Counted from the stretch's first letter, positions 32,618 through 45,459 are shown. The stretch: DNA of 64,000 bases from Flaccisagitta enflata (GCA_965153355.1 OZ231126.1:47182001-47246000), one strand, 5' to 3'. Notes: a model not told the origin generated them from the letters alone. Numbers and translations: made by a program.

Positions 32618-33535
32618 AAAAAGAAAGAAGCGTAGAAAGAAGACGAGGATCACATGTTGAGGTTCGGAATTCAATTTTCAATTCAGAATAAATTGTAAAA
32701 GGGATTTAAGATGGAATGAAAAGGAAGTCAAGCGAGCATCGACAGAGAAAATGAATCTCAAAAGAGATCGCAAGAGAAATTCACTCCACAGAAGACACAC
32801 ATATACCTCGTTCTCCAAATCCTTTTCTTTTCCGTGCCAAGCAAAATCAGGCCCCTTGCCTTCCTTGTCGCTCCATCAACGAGACACCAAGATCGGTGCC
32901 CCGATGCTCGATAACGAAACAGCCGCGGGCTTTCGATTAAAAGAAGCAACTACCAAGTGCATTATGGAGAGTGGCTGGAACTTGAGGGAAACCTGTGACA
33001 AAATGACAGAACAATTTGAAGGCTTACGGTCAAAATTTGAAGGGTGTTGGGAGTGATATGTAGATGCCCTCAAGTCAACAAACAATTGTGTCGTCTCAGC
33101 CGTCGACTAAGTTAAGCATTGTTAGAGATGTGCAAAAGCATTTTAATGGACCATCAATAATCTTCAATAAACATTACAGTAGGACTAACAGAAAACTGAC
33201 TATAAATATAATGGATGAAAATTGTTGGCCCATAGATATCCGTTATTGCGGGCTTCAACTTTTCTTCATTTCATTGTTTCAGACTGATCTCGATTCAATT
33301 TGAAAAGACCTCCATTAGAGCACCTTCACTTTGAATTCGCAAGAAAAACTCACCAAAACAAATAATTCCAACTGAGAATGAAGAGCCGAGTTTTCTTGGA
33401 TGAAGAATAGATGGTTGTGTGCCAAACGCGAAGGAGAAGAAGAAGCAAAGAGGAGAAATCCTGATGAACGGAATGAATGTAGTCGTGATGGCACAAAATT
33501 ATTCAAAAAGACGTTGTAACAAGATGAAAAATAAT

Positions 33536-33540
<5 letters not shown>
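32618..33540. other. Unassigned stretch
   Basis: A plus-strand open frame at 32751-33056 (101 codons) has no recognised domain. No repeat unit seen. Confidence 0.4.

Positions 33541-33590
<50 letters not shown>
33541..33590. repeat. (GA)n microsatellite
   Basis: About 25 GA dinucleotides. Confidence 0.97.
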
Positions 33591-33592
<2 letters not shown>

Positions 33593-33619
33593 TAGAGGGT
33601 CTATCCACTGAATCACGAA

Positions 33620-33740
33620 TTCTGGTCTGGAAATAAGGCCAGTCAGGGCCTATTCCACTGAAGCGCTACTTAGTGATTCTGGTCTGGAAATAATGCCAGT
33701 CAAGGCCTATTCCACTGAAGCACTACTTAGTGCTTCAGTG
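33620..33740. repeat. 57-bp duplication ending in a perfect 13-bp hairpin
   Basis: ttctggtctggaaataa ... ctattccactgaagc is repeated at 57-bp spacing. The second copy ends in CACTGAAGCACTA-CT-TAGTGCTTCAGTG (33713-33740), a hairpin with only two bases between the arms. Confidence 0.85.
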
Positions 33741-33980
33741 GAATTGGAATTCGTGCTTCAGTGGATTGACACTTTACTTATTTTTATACTGAAATGAAAA
33801 AAAAAATCATGCAATTTTCTTTGATTTAGTGCAAATATTTCAGTGAAATAAGAAATTCATTTGATTTCTTTAAATTAAAAAAAAATTTTTTTCCCTTTGT
33901 CACTTTCGAATTTCTCCAACTTTTTTCTTTTGAAACTTGTTTTTTTTTCCTAATATATAAATTTATGTCTTTTTGAAGGA
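33741..33980. other. AT-rich spacer
   Basis: No feature recognised. Confidence 0.5.
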
Positions 33981-34132
33981 AACAAGGCCGGATACACGGC
34001 CACCAGTTGCGGACGGGTGGGCAGGGGCGGAAATGCGCGTTTTCCCATTTTTCAACTCGTGCTTACGGACCGACCAACCAACGGACGGACGGATGGACAA
34101 AGCCTCTTATAGAGTTGCGTGTCCGACACTAC
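33981..34132 (-). repeat. Hairpin-ended CCGT repeat, reverse orientation
   Basis: aacaaggccggatacacggcc, then agttgcggacgggtggg, gcaggggcgg, a GGAC array and ctcttatagagttgcgtgtcc. Nearly full length; one base pair region of the 5' hairpin is mutated. Confidence 0.85.
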
Positions 34133-34613
34133 AAAGGTTTTCTAACATGCAATGTTTTTTTCAATTGATAAAGACTTAGTTAATGTTGAAAAAATGTTTT
34201 TTTTTGGATAGTAACATTCACTAAGTGTTAAGGTGTTAAGGTAAAGAGAAATAAAAGGATGTGAAATGGAAACAGGGTATTTATTGATTTTTTTCAAATA
34301 AAAACGATTACTTTAACTATCTTTCTCTACTGTGACAGATCCAGTTATGTCCAATTCCACTGAAGGACAAATTACAAAAAACTTTAGTTATTTTGGATTC
34401 CACTAAAGCACTAGGGTGTGCTAAAGTCTAAGCCGGATTGACAAGGCACGGGGCCCTAAGCTAGGCTAAGGGCGCGGGGCCCCTAACACCCCCTCTTTGC
34501 CCCCCCTGCTAACTCCTTCTTTACCCCCCCTCTAGTTAACTCAATAACTCAAAACCAGTCAACTAAAATTTTATCTAGCATGTGCAACTTCCCATCTGCT
34601 TAAAACTTATATA

Positions 34614-35224
34614 CAGTGCGGCGCAAAAATAAGTTTCAGGTTTTGTCACAAGTCTTTTGTATGTTCCATAGCAGATAAGAACCTTTTATCAGTGAGATTA
34701 TTAAAGGATATTTAGTTTTCTTTAATTTAGGACCAATCCCATATTTCTAGCTCTTTTTGTTTAGGCGTAACATTGATTTGAAGTAGTACATACAAAATTA
34801 CCTTGGGAAAAACGGCAAAAAATGATGCTATTTTCATTGCTTGAAAACATGACTGATTTACTTCAAACTAATGTCATTTGAAAAGGAATCAAGCTATAAA
34901 GTTCTGCTTGCTCTAGATTTGTAGATTTTTTGAAGATCTTTAAAAAGCTCATGGATATGATGCATGAATCATAATTCTTTTTTAGTCTATTAAAGAAAAA
35001 CAAGGTCTAAGATGTGTTTCATCAATAGTTAGTACTGGTTAATTATATCCCTTCTTTGAACTTGTATAACTTTTTTACAAATTAAGTTACAATAATGTGA
35101 TTGGACTAGATTTGTAGAATTTTTGAAGATGTTTAAATATATCATGGATTTTAATTGTCTAAACTCACTACTTTTAAAATATTTGCTTACTAAACTGATT
35201 GAAACTTATTTTTGCGCCGCACTG
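34614..35224. mobile_element. 611-bp mariner/Tc1-like non-autonomous element
   Basis: Perfect 25-bp terminal inverted repeats beginning CAGTGCGGCGCAAAAATAAG (34614-34638 and 35200-35224), each bordered by TA. CAGTG ends with TA duplication are typical of Tc1/mariner elements. No transposase frame of useful length is inside, so this is a deletion derivative or MITE. Confidence 0.88.
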
Positions 35225-35437
35225 TATTTTGTTGAATTATACATTCACCAAACAAATCAGATATAAATCTTGTCGATCCAAAGAAAACAAATGATCCTCA
35301 TTTTTATTTCTTTTTTTATTCTCTCTTTCTTCTTTTTTTTCAATTGTTTTTTCCCCTTTTCTTCTTTTCCTTTTTTTCCAGGGGTGGGTGCTGCAGGCGC
35401 GGGGACCCCCTGGGGCCCTAAGCTATAGTTAAATTTT

Positions 35438-36640
35438 GGGCAGCGGCCCCGAAGGGGACGAAGTCCTTTAGAACACGGGGGGACTTTCATTTGTCATTCT
35501 GTCTGTCCGTTCATCCCCCCCAGGCCCTCTCAGGCCTGAAATCTGCCCTCTCAGGCCTGAAATCTGCCCTCTCAGGCCTGAAATTTACCCTCTCAGGCCT
35601 GAAATCTGCGCTTTCAAGCCTTGAATCTGCCCTTTTTGGGCAGCGGCCCCGAAGGGGCCGATGACCTATGCTTTCACACAGGAGAAATTTCTCCTTCTCC
35701 TCCTTCTCCTTCTTCGTACCCCCCCCTCCGCTTTTAGCCTCGAGACCCAAATCCCGGCCTTGAGGCCTAAATCCTAGCCTCGAAACCCAAATCCAAGCCT
35801 CAAGGTCCAAATCCAAGCCTTGAGGCCCAAATCCCAGCCTCAAGGCCCAAATCCTAGCCTCGAGGCCCAAATCTTAGCCTCGTTGCCCAAATCCCAGCAT
35901 CGAGGCCCAAATCCCAGCCTCGAGGCCCGAATCCCAGCCTCAAGGCCCGAATCCCAGCCTCGAGGCCCAAATCCCAGCCTCAAGGCCCGAATCCCAGCCT
36001 CAAGGCCCGAATCCCAGCCTCAAGGCCCGAATCCCAGCCTCAAGGCCCGAATCCCAGCCTCAAGGCCCGAATCCCAGCCTCAAGGCCCGAATCCCAGCCT
36101 CAAGGCCCGAATCCCAGCCTCAAGGCCCAAATCCCAGCCTCAAGGCCCGAATCCTAGCCTTGAGGCTCAAATCCCAATCTCTAGGCTCAAATCCCAGTCT
36201 GGAGAATCAAATTTCAGCCACAAGGCTCAAATCCCCGCCTCTGCGCTCAAATCCCAGCCTCCAGGTCCTAATTCCATCCTTGAGGCCCAAATAACAACAT
36301 AGGTCATCGGCCCCTTCGGGGCCGCTGCCCCTCTAACCACCTTACACCCACATACACTCACATAGGGGCAACGGGTACCGCTGACCATCTAACGCTTTTG
36401 CGACTATCAAGCCTGAAATCTGCCCTCTCAACCCTGAAATTTGTCCTCTCAGGCCTGAAATCTGCACTCACAAATTCAAGGCCTGAGAGGGCAGATTTCA
36501 GGCCTGAGAGGGTAAATTTCAGGCCTGAGAGGGCAGATTTTGGGCCTGAGAGGGCCTGGGGGAATGGGCGGATAGACAGACGGATGGACGGAATGACAAA
36601 CGAAAGTCCCCATGTGTTCTACAGGACTTTGTCCCCTGCT
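35438..36640. mobile_element. Outer foldback element with tandem-repeat arms
   Basis: Left segment ggggacgaagtcctttagaa ... gactttcatttgtcattc is matched in reverse at 36580-36638 (gaatgacaaacgaaagtccc ... ggactttgtcccc). Further in, a 21-bp unit (ctctcaggcctgaaatctgcc) repeats at 35520-35632, and its reverse complement repeats at 36478-36562. The middle is occupied by a second complete element. Confidence 0.8.
35638..36330. mobile_element. GGGCAGCGG-terminated element nested inside the outer foldback
   Basis: Perfect 33-bp terminal inverted repeats at 35638-35670 and 36298-36330 (start gggcagcggccccgaagggg). The inside is a 20-bp minisatellite (caaggcccgaatcccagcct), about 27 copies at 35740-36290. 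Open frames are minisatellite translations. A tail motif, ggtaccgctgaccatctaac, follows at about 36370. Confidence 0.9.
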
Positions 36641-36953
36641 TCCTCTCACTTAATTTCACAATCACGCAAAGCAGGGCCACGAGTATAACTGACAACATAT
36701 TACCCTTGGGCGACCTGTTTTAGCCTATTTGTTGATCTGGCATTGACTAAAGTGGAAAAGAATTTAACTGAAGCACGAATTTCGTGATTAAGAGGATGCC
36801 CCGATGTAGAGGCTTAGACTAAGTCACTCAGTAAGTCAGCCAGAGAAACCGACAGAGAGAATCAGTTACAGAGAGACAGAAAAACACTGATTTTAATTTA
36901 AAAGAGCAGACACAAACATCAGGAAAAAGACAAATGCAGGAATACAGAAAGAC

Positions 36954-37199
<246 letters not shown>

Positions 37200-38779
37200 T
37201 AAGATTAACAAGTGAATGAAGAGGGCTGGCTAGCTGGCTGGCAGTTGGAACCGTTTGTTTCTGTACTCCCGGTCAGTTCCAAATGTCGCCAATCGGCCGG
37301 TTCAACTTATATTCGAAAATTTGCCAAGCCGAAAGGCGCTAAGTATTTTCGCAACCTGCACAGAATATAACATTGTGAAAGAGCCTGTACATTCTTTCAC
37401 TGCTCGTTGGCGTTGTTTTCTTTCTTTTTCTCCCTTTTTTGACAGCGACTGCCAACTTGGCCGGAGTGCCGAGGAATTGAGTCAAAGAGATAAAATCGAC
37501 ATAGTCACTCTGCATTTTAAATTTTGGTCCTCACTGCACCTGCCCAAATGCTCTCATGACCTTGCTGTCCCTGCCTATATCCACTATCTGTTTGTCCGAC
37601 ATTTTGTGAAAATGCCGACGCACGCGACTTAGGTCTAATGACCTTCTTTTCTTTCCATTCTTTTATTCATGATGCCACAGAGAAGCTATAATTACTTTGG
37701 TACTGAGTTTGAGACCTTAATCTACTATACCTTTGTTAATAATAGAAACCAACTCACAAATTTCTTTCTAGTCGCATGCATGGGGCTCATCAACCCACTA
37801 TGTCAGTCAGTCAGTCGGTTGGTCCATATTTTCTCGAGATAAAAAAAAAACAAACAAAAAACGCTTAATACCATGAGCGATACCATGGAAGCTCATGCTG
37901 AATACGATTAGCCAATTAAAGACACTTTTTTACTGCATATTTTTATACTTAATTGCTGGGTCATTTGATAAGATTTTTTTCTGAAAAAATAATTGTTGCC
38001 AGGCTTTGTATATTATGCTTCTGAGAAATGTGTGTAAGTGATGCTTTCTTAATGGGAAAAATGAAGTTGTTAGCATGTTTGCATCTGTTGCAAGTGTTGC
38101 ATTTTAAGGCGTGGATTGTAAGAGGCTTCGTCCGTCCGTTCGTCAATCAATTCAATCTGTGCCTCCATGACGTACAATTAAACAAGTCATACAAGGATCG
38201 CGCATGCTCAGCAGCACCCATTGCCCTACTTGTGGGGGATCAGCTGAGGTTGTGGAGTAGGAGCAGGGCAGCAACCCCAAAGGGCCAATGTCCTATGGAA
38301 CACATTTTGAATGAATTTTCTTAGTTGGTTGATAAGGCTGGAATGCGATTAGGAACTTGGGCTTAGGGCTTGAAAAGCCAGATATGGGCTTAAGGGTTAG
38401 ATTTGGGCTATTTAAAGGCCTGAAGAAAACTAAATTGAGGCCTAAAATGGCTTATTTAAGGCTTGATTATAGCTAAATAGAGGCCTGAGTGGGCTAAACT
38501 GAAGCCTTTGAGCATTTTCAAGACCTGAGAAGGCAGATTTGAAGCTTGAGATGGTAGAGGGTTGAGAGGAGAGTTCTGAGATCAGAGGTTTTTCGGGGCT
38601 ACTGCGAAAAAAAGAGCTTTTCTGTGAATGGCAGTATTGACAGCGTAGCCTGCCTCGAGGAATGCCATGGTCAGACTGAGTGAGGCTTGGGTAGTGAAAG
38701 GGCAAGGGACCAGGGGTTACAATAATCAATAACGTTATGGATTGGGGGCAGAAGCAGAAATGCGCGTCTTCTCATTTTT
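37200..38779. other. Repeat remnants, no gene
   Basis: Contains a hairpin-repeat remnant (ctagtcgcatgcatgg, about 37770, with a cagt array) and a decayed GGGCAGCGG-type left end (gggcagcaaccccaaagggcc, about 38266). The latter is followed by aggcctga-type words to 38560. A 125-codon plus-strand frame at 37255-37632 has no recognised domain. Confidence 0.5.
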
Positions 38780-38900
38780 AGATGCGTCCGTCAGGAACGC
38801 ATCTCTATAAGAGGGTCTGTCCGTCCGTCCGACCGTCCGTCGGTCCGTCCGTCCGTCGGTCCGTCCATTACGCCTGTGCAAGAACCGCGTTTCTCGGCTG
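38780..38900 (+). repeat. Hairpin-ended CCGT repeat with AGATGCGT stem, truncated
   Basis: 5' hairpin AGATGCGT ... ACGCATCT, then ctataagag and a CCGT array. The 3' hairpin is not found, although cagaagcagaaatgcgcgtc just upstream looks like internal sequence of another copy. Confidence 0.65.
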
Positions 38901-39270
38901 TTTTAGGCCACGATGAGATCCTACACTGAAACAAATAATCGACCAACATGTTTTGAGAGTCTTTTCACCCGTCTGTTCGTCCATCTGTCTCTCCATACAT
39001 ATGTAACATGATCAATACACGCTGAGACACAGCCCGGACGCATCTTTGCCCGGTCGGGCTTGTTTTTCAACAGACAGGTGATTGATGGCTCTAATATGTC
39101 TTCCATGTCCACAACTAGACAAAATATGCGCTTTTGATATTCACATAGGTGTGAACTCATTCAGGTTACAAAATTATCCAAACACCTAAGCACTTGACGC
39201 ATTTTTGCTACTTGGATGCTATGGAAATGTCTTTTTTATTCTGAGTAACTTTGAGATGTATCCCTTTTTT

Positions 39271-39436
39271 AGTTGCGGTCACGCAACTCTATAAGAGGCT
39301 TTGTCCGTCCGTCGGTCGGTCGGTCGGTTGGTTGGTTGGTCGGTCCGTAGAGGTGATCGAGTCGAAAAGTAGGAATACGCTCTTTTCCGCCCCTGCCCAC
39401 CCGTCCGCAACTGGTAGCCGTGTATCCGGCCTTGTT
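39271..39436 (+). repeat. Hairpin-ended CCGT repeat
   Basis: AGTTGCGGTCACGCAACT, ctataagag, a CCGT/GGTC/GGTT array, gcccctgcccacccgtcc, GCAACT and the final hairpin ggccttgtt. Confidence 0.85.
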
Positions 39437-41512
39437 AACTTTTGAATACCTTGACGGCATTAATTCAAGACATCCCAGATAAATGCAGTTGAGAAGTGCG
39501 TCTTTATGGTCCAACTGTCGGTCCGCGCCCGTCCATCGGTCGCATTTGTTCAATTTTTTTTTAAAAGCGTCGAATTGGGAGTAATGATATAGGTTGAAAA
39601 ATGTTTAAAAAATACTAGAAATGTAAGGGTTAAAAAAGTGTCCGTATGTCTGTCTGACTTTTTCTGAGAGTGCCGATGCACGAGACGTCGCGTCGGTCTA
39701 ATGGCCTTTTTTATTAATACGCGCGGTAAAAAATCTCATGAGAGCTAATATACACACCAGAGAGAAGCGATGAAAAAGCGCGGTATATATTCCCGTTACG
39801 ATTCCACAATCGCCTTATCCTCTTAGTCCGGCCATGGGATATTAGTACGCGTTGATGGGGACACGTAAAACCCTTCGTATGATGTTATATGCCTTCCTTT
39901 GTTGAACCGAAGGGAAAAAAGTTGTCCCCGGGCTCGGAAATTTTCGGCGGAAAAAGAGGATGAAGTCGACCTTCAACGAGGACCAAAAGTTAGTGGAATA
40001 GAGTTCCAATGATGAGTCACAAGAAAAAGGAAAACGAAGAGAAAGGTAAAAAATGGAGGAAGAGGAAGAGAGGGGATAGGGAAGAGATTTTCGACTAAAT
40101 CTTTAAAAGAAAAAAAAAACTGAGTGGGATTAAAAGGAAATACAAAAAAAATTAGAAGCAGCGATGGTTTTGCGGCTTAAAAGTAGGAGAGCGGTACGTC
40201 AATCGACGTGAAGACACTTTCCAGATTTACAATGGCAATCTGCCTCATTGAACTAAAGGAGTCACACGTATTCATCACATCAAACAATTACAGACCTCCA
40301 TCTCGAAAGCATGAGTACAACGGAAATCCACTTAAAAGAGATAAACTATACTTCATATATCTTTCATATAAAAAATCCTTCATATAATGGTGCATATGAA
40401 TATAAAAATGCATATATGCATATAAAAATGCATATATGCATATAAAAATCCTTCATATACACTTTTTTTTTTCAAAGAACCTAGTTTATAAGAACATCAA
40501 GGCTTTGAATGGCCCCAAAATTAAGTACATATGAAGGCTTCAAATCTTGAGAAAAAAAATTTCATTTAAGGTAGTATCTGAAAAACATTAATAAAACACT
40601 TGAATTTTAGTAAAATTAAGATGATATTTCATGATTTTTTTAATGTGGTTACTAAGAAAACACCCCCAGACTTAAATGATTAGCATTTGCTTTGACAGTA
40701 TCAAAAAGAAATATATATAGTACAATTAAGAAATAGTATAAGGTTTCCTATAGTTTATATAGTATTTTAAATTAAGAACGCTCTAAGAACGATGAAAGCT
40801 TCATTTGGCTTAGAAAATAAGAACATGAAGCCTTGGAAAAAAAAATGACGTTGTTATAAAAAAAAAAAAGTGTTGGTGCAAAAAAAAAAAAAAATTGCTT
40901 CAAGGAATAAAAACATCACTTTAAACTGATCTATCCTTTGTGACTAAAGAAGTATTAAAAATAGTATTATCATATTATCATATTATCATAAGAGCAAAAA
41001 AAAGTTAAATATTTGTTTTTGTAATTATTTAAGTGACTTTCTTATCTTAGCACACTATGCCAAGGGAGGGAAGTTATACCGACATGAATGCAGCCCACCA
41101 AAGCAAATAAACTGCATCTATAGCGTAAGTAAAACTAATAACAAAATTCAAATTTTTTAGCATATCCATTTGAAAGAGTTTTATAAATCCTTTTTGTTTT
41201 TTCTTTTGTTGCCTGAATCTGTATTCTTCCTACTGCCCGTTATCTCTCTTTTGTACTCGCTACACTTACCGAGTGAATAAATGTTATATACCAGTAATGG
41301 CGGCTGTCGCCGTGAGGAAAAAAGCATTGATCGTTTTCAAACTTTTGTCTTCAGTCACTGCAATTTTTTTCATTTGTTAGATCAAATCAAAAGCAATTGT
41401 ATGTATTGATTGCGCTGAAAATCAATAGAACTGAGCCGAATGAGCTAGATGAGCTAAAATACTCAAAATCACTCAACCAGATAACCAGCTATGATCACTG
41501 ACATGCTTTTTT
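39437..41512. other. AT-rich gene desert
   Basis: No gene recognised. A short tandem atgcatataaaa array lies at 40384-40455, and poly(A)-like runs occur at 40840-40895. Confidence 0.5.
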
Positions 41513-41994
41513 GGGCAGCGGCCCAAAAGGGGTCGATGACCTATGCTTTCACACATATGGGGAATTTTTTCCGTCTCCTCCATCTGTACCCCCCCAGCTT
41601 TGAAGCCCAAATTCTAGTCCAGAGACCCAAATCCCAGTCTCAAAGCTCAAATCCTATCCAAAAGGCCCAAATCCTAGCCTCAAAGGCCAAAATCCTAGCC
41701 TGGAGGCCCAAATTCCAGCCTTTAGACCCAAATCTCAGTCTTTAGGCTCAAATCCCAGCTGTGAGGCCTAAAACTAAGCCTCAAGATTCATATCCCAGCC
41801 TAAAGGATGAGATTTGGGTCTAAAGGCTGGAATATGGGTCTCCAGGCTAGGATTTGGGCCTTTTGGATAGAATTTGAGCCTTAAGACTGGGATTTTGGTT
41901 TCGGGACTAGAATTTGGGCCTCAAAACTGGGGGGGGGGCGGAGGAGGAGGAGAAAATTCCCCATAGGTCATCGACCCCTTCGGGGCCGCTACCC
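41513..41994. mobile_element. GGGCAGCGG-terminated element with inverted minisatellite arms
   Basis: Left terminus gggcagcggcccaaaagggg, right terminus ccccttcggggccgctaccc. The 20-bp words read forward (aggcccaaatcctagcct) in the left half and in reverse (aggctaggatttgggcct) in the right half, so the whole element folds back. The tail motif recurs at about 42030. Confidence 0.85.
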
Positions 41995-43262
41995 TGCTTC
42001 CCCTTCAACTTCAAGCACAACCTACTAGGGCAGGGCACGGGTACCGCTGACCATCTAACGCTTTTGCAACTATTATAATTGCATGCTCAATCAAAACATT
42101 TATTCATCCTTTATAAAATCAGAAAAAAAGACTTAGCTAAATGAGCTAGAATACTTTAAAAAAATACGCCCTCATAGATGAGCAGCTCTGCTCACTGACA
42201 TGCTTTCTTATATCTGCTTGCTTAAACAAACATAAATACACTTCTTTAATGATCGTAAAAAATCATAAAAATTTTTTTTTAAAAATCTAATTTGAATTTT
42301 TCGTAAATAAATCTTTAAAAAATATTTGTCTCACGAGTAAGTTGAGTATTCTGCTTGGCGCCAAATGAAATGGATATCAAATTTACTAACCCTATCAATT
42401 CCATCGGAGACCCCCAATCAGCTGGATGAGTTCCTCAACTTTTGCTTAAGACAGCAAATTTTTGTGGAAAAAAAAAAGTGTTGTAATGGTGCAAGAATGC
42501 TTTCAAAGGATAAATTGTCTCTAAAGACACTTGGTGTATACATTTTTATCATATTTCGACCTCAAAAGTAATTTTAAGTATGCAATTCATATGAGAAAAG
42601 CAATTAAATCAAGGTTTTTGATAAAATTTTGCTTACATTTTTTTATTTGTTCTTGCCGTTGAAATTCTAAGAGTAAAATAAAGGGAAATTTTGCATTTTC
42701 AAAAACATAGTTCTCTCTGTAATCGATTTTGGAAGAGAAGTATGTCTTTTATTTTCTCATTTTTTCATTTTCTGTGCAATCTTAGAATTTCAACGGACCC
42801 CTTGTAAGGTACCAAAAATAGAATTTTTAATAATTTGCATTATATTTTGTTTATCAATTTTAGCTACATTTGTATCCATTACATGCTTTGATGCTAATAA
42901 TGCAAAAAAAAAAATTATGATATATCTCAATGATTATTTTAGTTTATTTATTCAGTTTCAATCATTTTAATTTTTGAATTTGGCTCCCACTGAAACACAA
43001 ATGTTGCCTTCGGAAGAACGCCGTCATAAGAAAAAGAAAACCATGTTTTCTCGTTCGAACATGTCAAAAAGTTGAAGACTGACTGACTTTTTTTACGATA
43101 AATGTTAAATTCACCCATCTGCAACGATATTGTGACCCCGCGTAACTTATTAGTTGAGAACCCAGGCATACCCGACCTCGTAACCAGGGGCCTGAGCCTG
43201 TATGGAAGGCCTAGAAATACTGAATATAGGTCCATGACCTTAAGTACACACTAGACACTACA
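41995..43262. other. AT-rich desert
   Basis: No gene recognised; small open frames only. Confidence 0.5.
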
Positions 43263-43386
43263 TAGTAGGGATGTGGAAGCGATTGACCGCTTCCATTTTG
43301 GAGGATGGGATAGCTACTAGTATTTGTACTACAAAATGGAAGCGGTGGAAGCGGCACTAAAATCGACCGCTTCCACATCCCTACTA
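43263..43386. mobile_element. 124-bp MITE
   Basis: Terminal inverted repeats TAGTAGGGATGTGGAAGCG and the reverse complement at 43368-43386. The inside is also partly palindromic (gaccgcttccattttg / caaaatggaagcggt). Ends are hAT-like in flavour but the superfamily is not certain. Confidence 0.8.
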
Positions 43387-43390
43387 CATA

Positions 43391-44351
43391 ACACCCCTGA
43401 CATAATTAGGCGAACTGGAGAAATGATCAAAATTGAGACTAAAAATACACAGGGATGTATATAGTTCTATGATCTTTGATTAATTTCCCCCCCCCCTGCC
43501 TTTGATTTTCTTCCCCGCGACGCGCCGTGTTGCGTTACAAAATCTATGATTTTCCTCCCCATATAGCAATAAAACAGTGTTTTTAAAGTTTAAATAGTGT
43601 TAAATTGTGTTTTACTAATCAGTTTTTATGATTTGGTACTGCCAAAAGTTTTATTTTCCCCAAATTTTCTTTTTTTCTCCTATTTCCCCCTTACATTTTT
43701 TTCCCCATCTCCAAACCCTTTGATTATTTTCCCCCCCCCCCACGGGGGGGGGAATGTAGAACAATATACAGGCCTGAAAATACATTGGGAAGGCTAAAAT
43801 TTGGAACAGAGATAACTCAGATATAGTACTCTCAAAAACCGAGGCCAAGTAGAGTATCTGCTCAATGGTATGGCCCTGGGAACGAGATATGCCAGAAATC
43901 TGGCACACAATTTTGACTGATTTTGAACCGGACAATTTTCTTTGAGGAGACGCCATAAACAAGTCTATTTTTTCAATATAAAATGGGAAAATAGCCATTC
44001 TCAGGTTGTTACATAACTTCCAGACAAAAATGAGGTTATGGCGCAAAAACATGAGGTTATGGCGCAAAAACAGAGTCAGTGACTGCCCTACAAAGTAAAA
44101 AAAACCCATAAGCAAATGATGGTTTCTCCATTAAATTTGGAACTCATATCCAAAAGACATCATCCTGAGCTATCAATGTAAAGAAGGCATCAGAAGCTTT
44201 TGGTTGGCACGAATTGGATATATTTTGAAGTTAACCTTACAGAAACAACATATTTCCAAGTTGTCTTCAAACATAGACCCTTTGCGAGCACAATTTAAGG
44301 TAATTATAGACAAATTCTGATCCCAGTTCGCCTAATTTTGTCAGGGGTGTT
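43391..44351. mobile_element. About 960-bp element with 28-29 bp inverted ends
   Basis: Left ACACCCCTGACATAATTAGG, then CGAACTGG; right CCAGTTCG, then CCTAATTTTGTCAGGGGTGT, with one mismatch, both next to TA. It contains an opposed C/G-run palindrome at about 43730-43752. No transposase. It begins four bases after the 124-bp MITE ends. Confidence 0.75.
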
Positions 44352-45459
44352 AGTTAACCTTGAACCGAGACATCAAAGGCAATGCTGAGAGTCAAGAGTT
44401 TTATGTCCTCTTTTTTCCTTGTTCCCATACAACTCCACTGCGTAAACACCCTTTCTATTTTGTCGCATACTTGTGACTCCATAAGAGATATTGTCCATTC
44501 GTCAGTCACGCTTTAATATGCTGCATTTAAGATAGTCTGTGTGTAGAAGGGGGTTACCCGCCCCTGCCCACCCACCCGTGTTACCTGTTTCATTTTGCGC
44601 GGAAAGCCCATGGCCCACAAAGCAGTGAAGCGCGTGATATTTCTTACATGGTACATCCGACAAAGCCAACAGCTACAATACAACTACACGCCTCTGCTGA
44701 CGCCCAATTCTGTAAGTTTAAAACGGGGGCGGTGATAAAATGCTTGGCACCGACTCCTAAAACGTCGAAACAAGCGTGTCTCGAGATTGAGATGTCTTGG
44801 AGATTTCGTCAATCTGAGTTCCAACGCAAATCTTTGACAAAGCTCCTCTCTCCACTTTTCCTTTCTCCCGGCCGTCGGGGACCAACGGAATGTCAGAGTC
44901 CCAAAGAGAAAACACTTTCTTTGCCTCTCTCTGCCTTTCATTTGTTCGACTCATTTTTTATGTAAAAAGTTGATTTTGATCAATTTTGTCAATTCCGGGC
45001 CAAGTCTCATAGACTAAAAGGAAGTCAGGGGAGGGACAGCATTGCAGCAATAAACATCGCCATGTTTAATTCGAACACAATCATGGTTCCAAGCGAAAGT
45101 GGTGTCTAGACAACATCCTGGGTAAAAGGAAAACGCTTAGGACGCGGGTGATAGAACTTCCTAACTTTATCTGCCATTGATTATTCATTTTTTAAAAAAC
45201 ATTTTTGAAAGAAGAAAAAAAAAAACCCTTAACCATCGAAGGGAATGACGAGGAGGAATATGTTGGATAGTTAAACAGAGCGGTCCTTTTTAATCCCCCC
45301 TCGGCCGCGTACGAGACCACATTTCTGTCGTCGCTTTTTATGATTTCCAAAAAAATTTCAGGAAGCGGTGATCAACTTTTTAGCCCCCTTTCACATTAGA
45401 AGACTCGGGCTACGCCGCCACCCTTCCACCTTCTCTTTGGTAACCACGTCTCCTTTTTC

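Noticed and set aside
32751-33056. 101-codon plus-strand frame
   Set aside because: Unrecognised and isolated; could be chance.
35820-36302. 160-codon proline/alanine-rich frame
   Set aside because: Minisatellite translation inside a mobile element.
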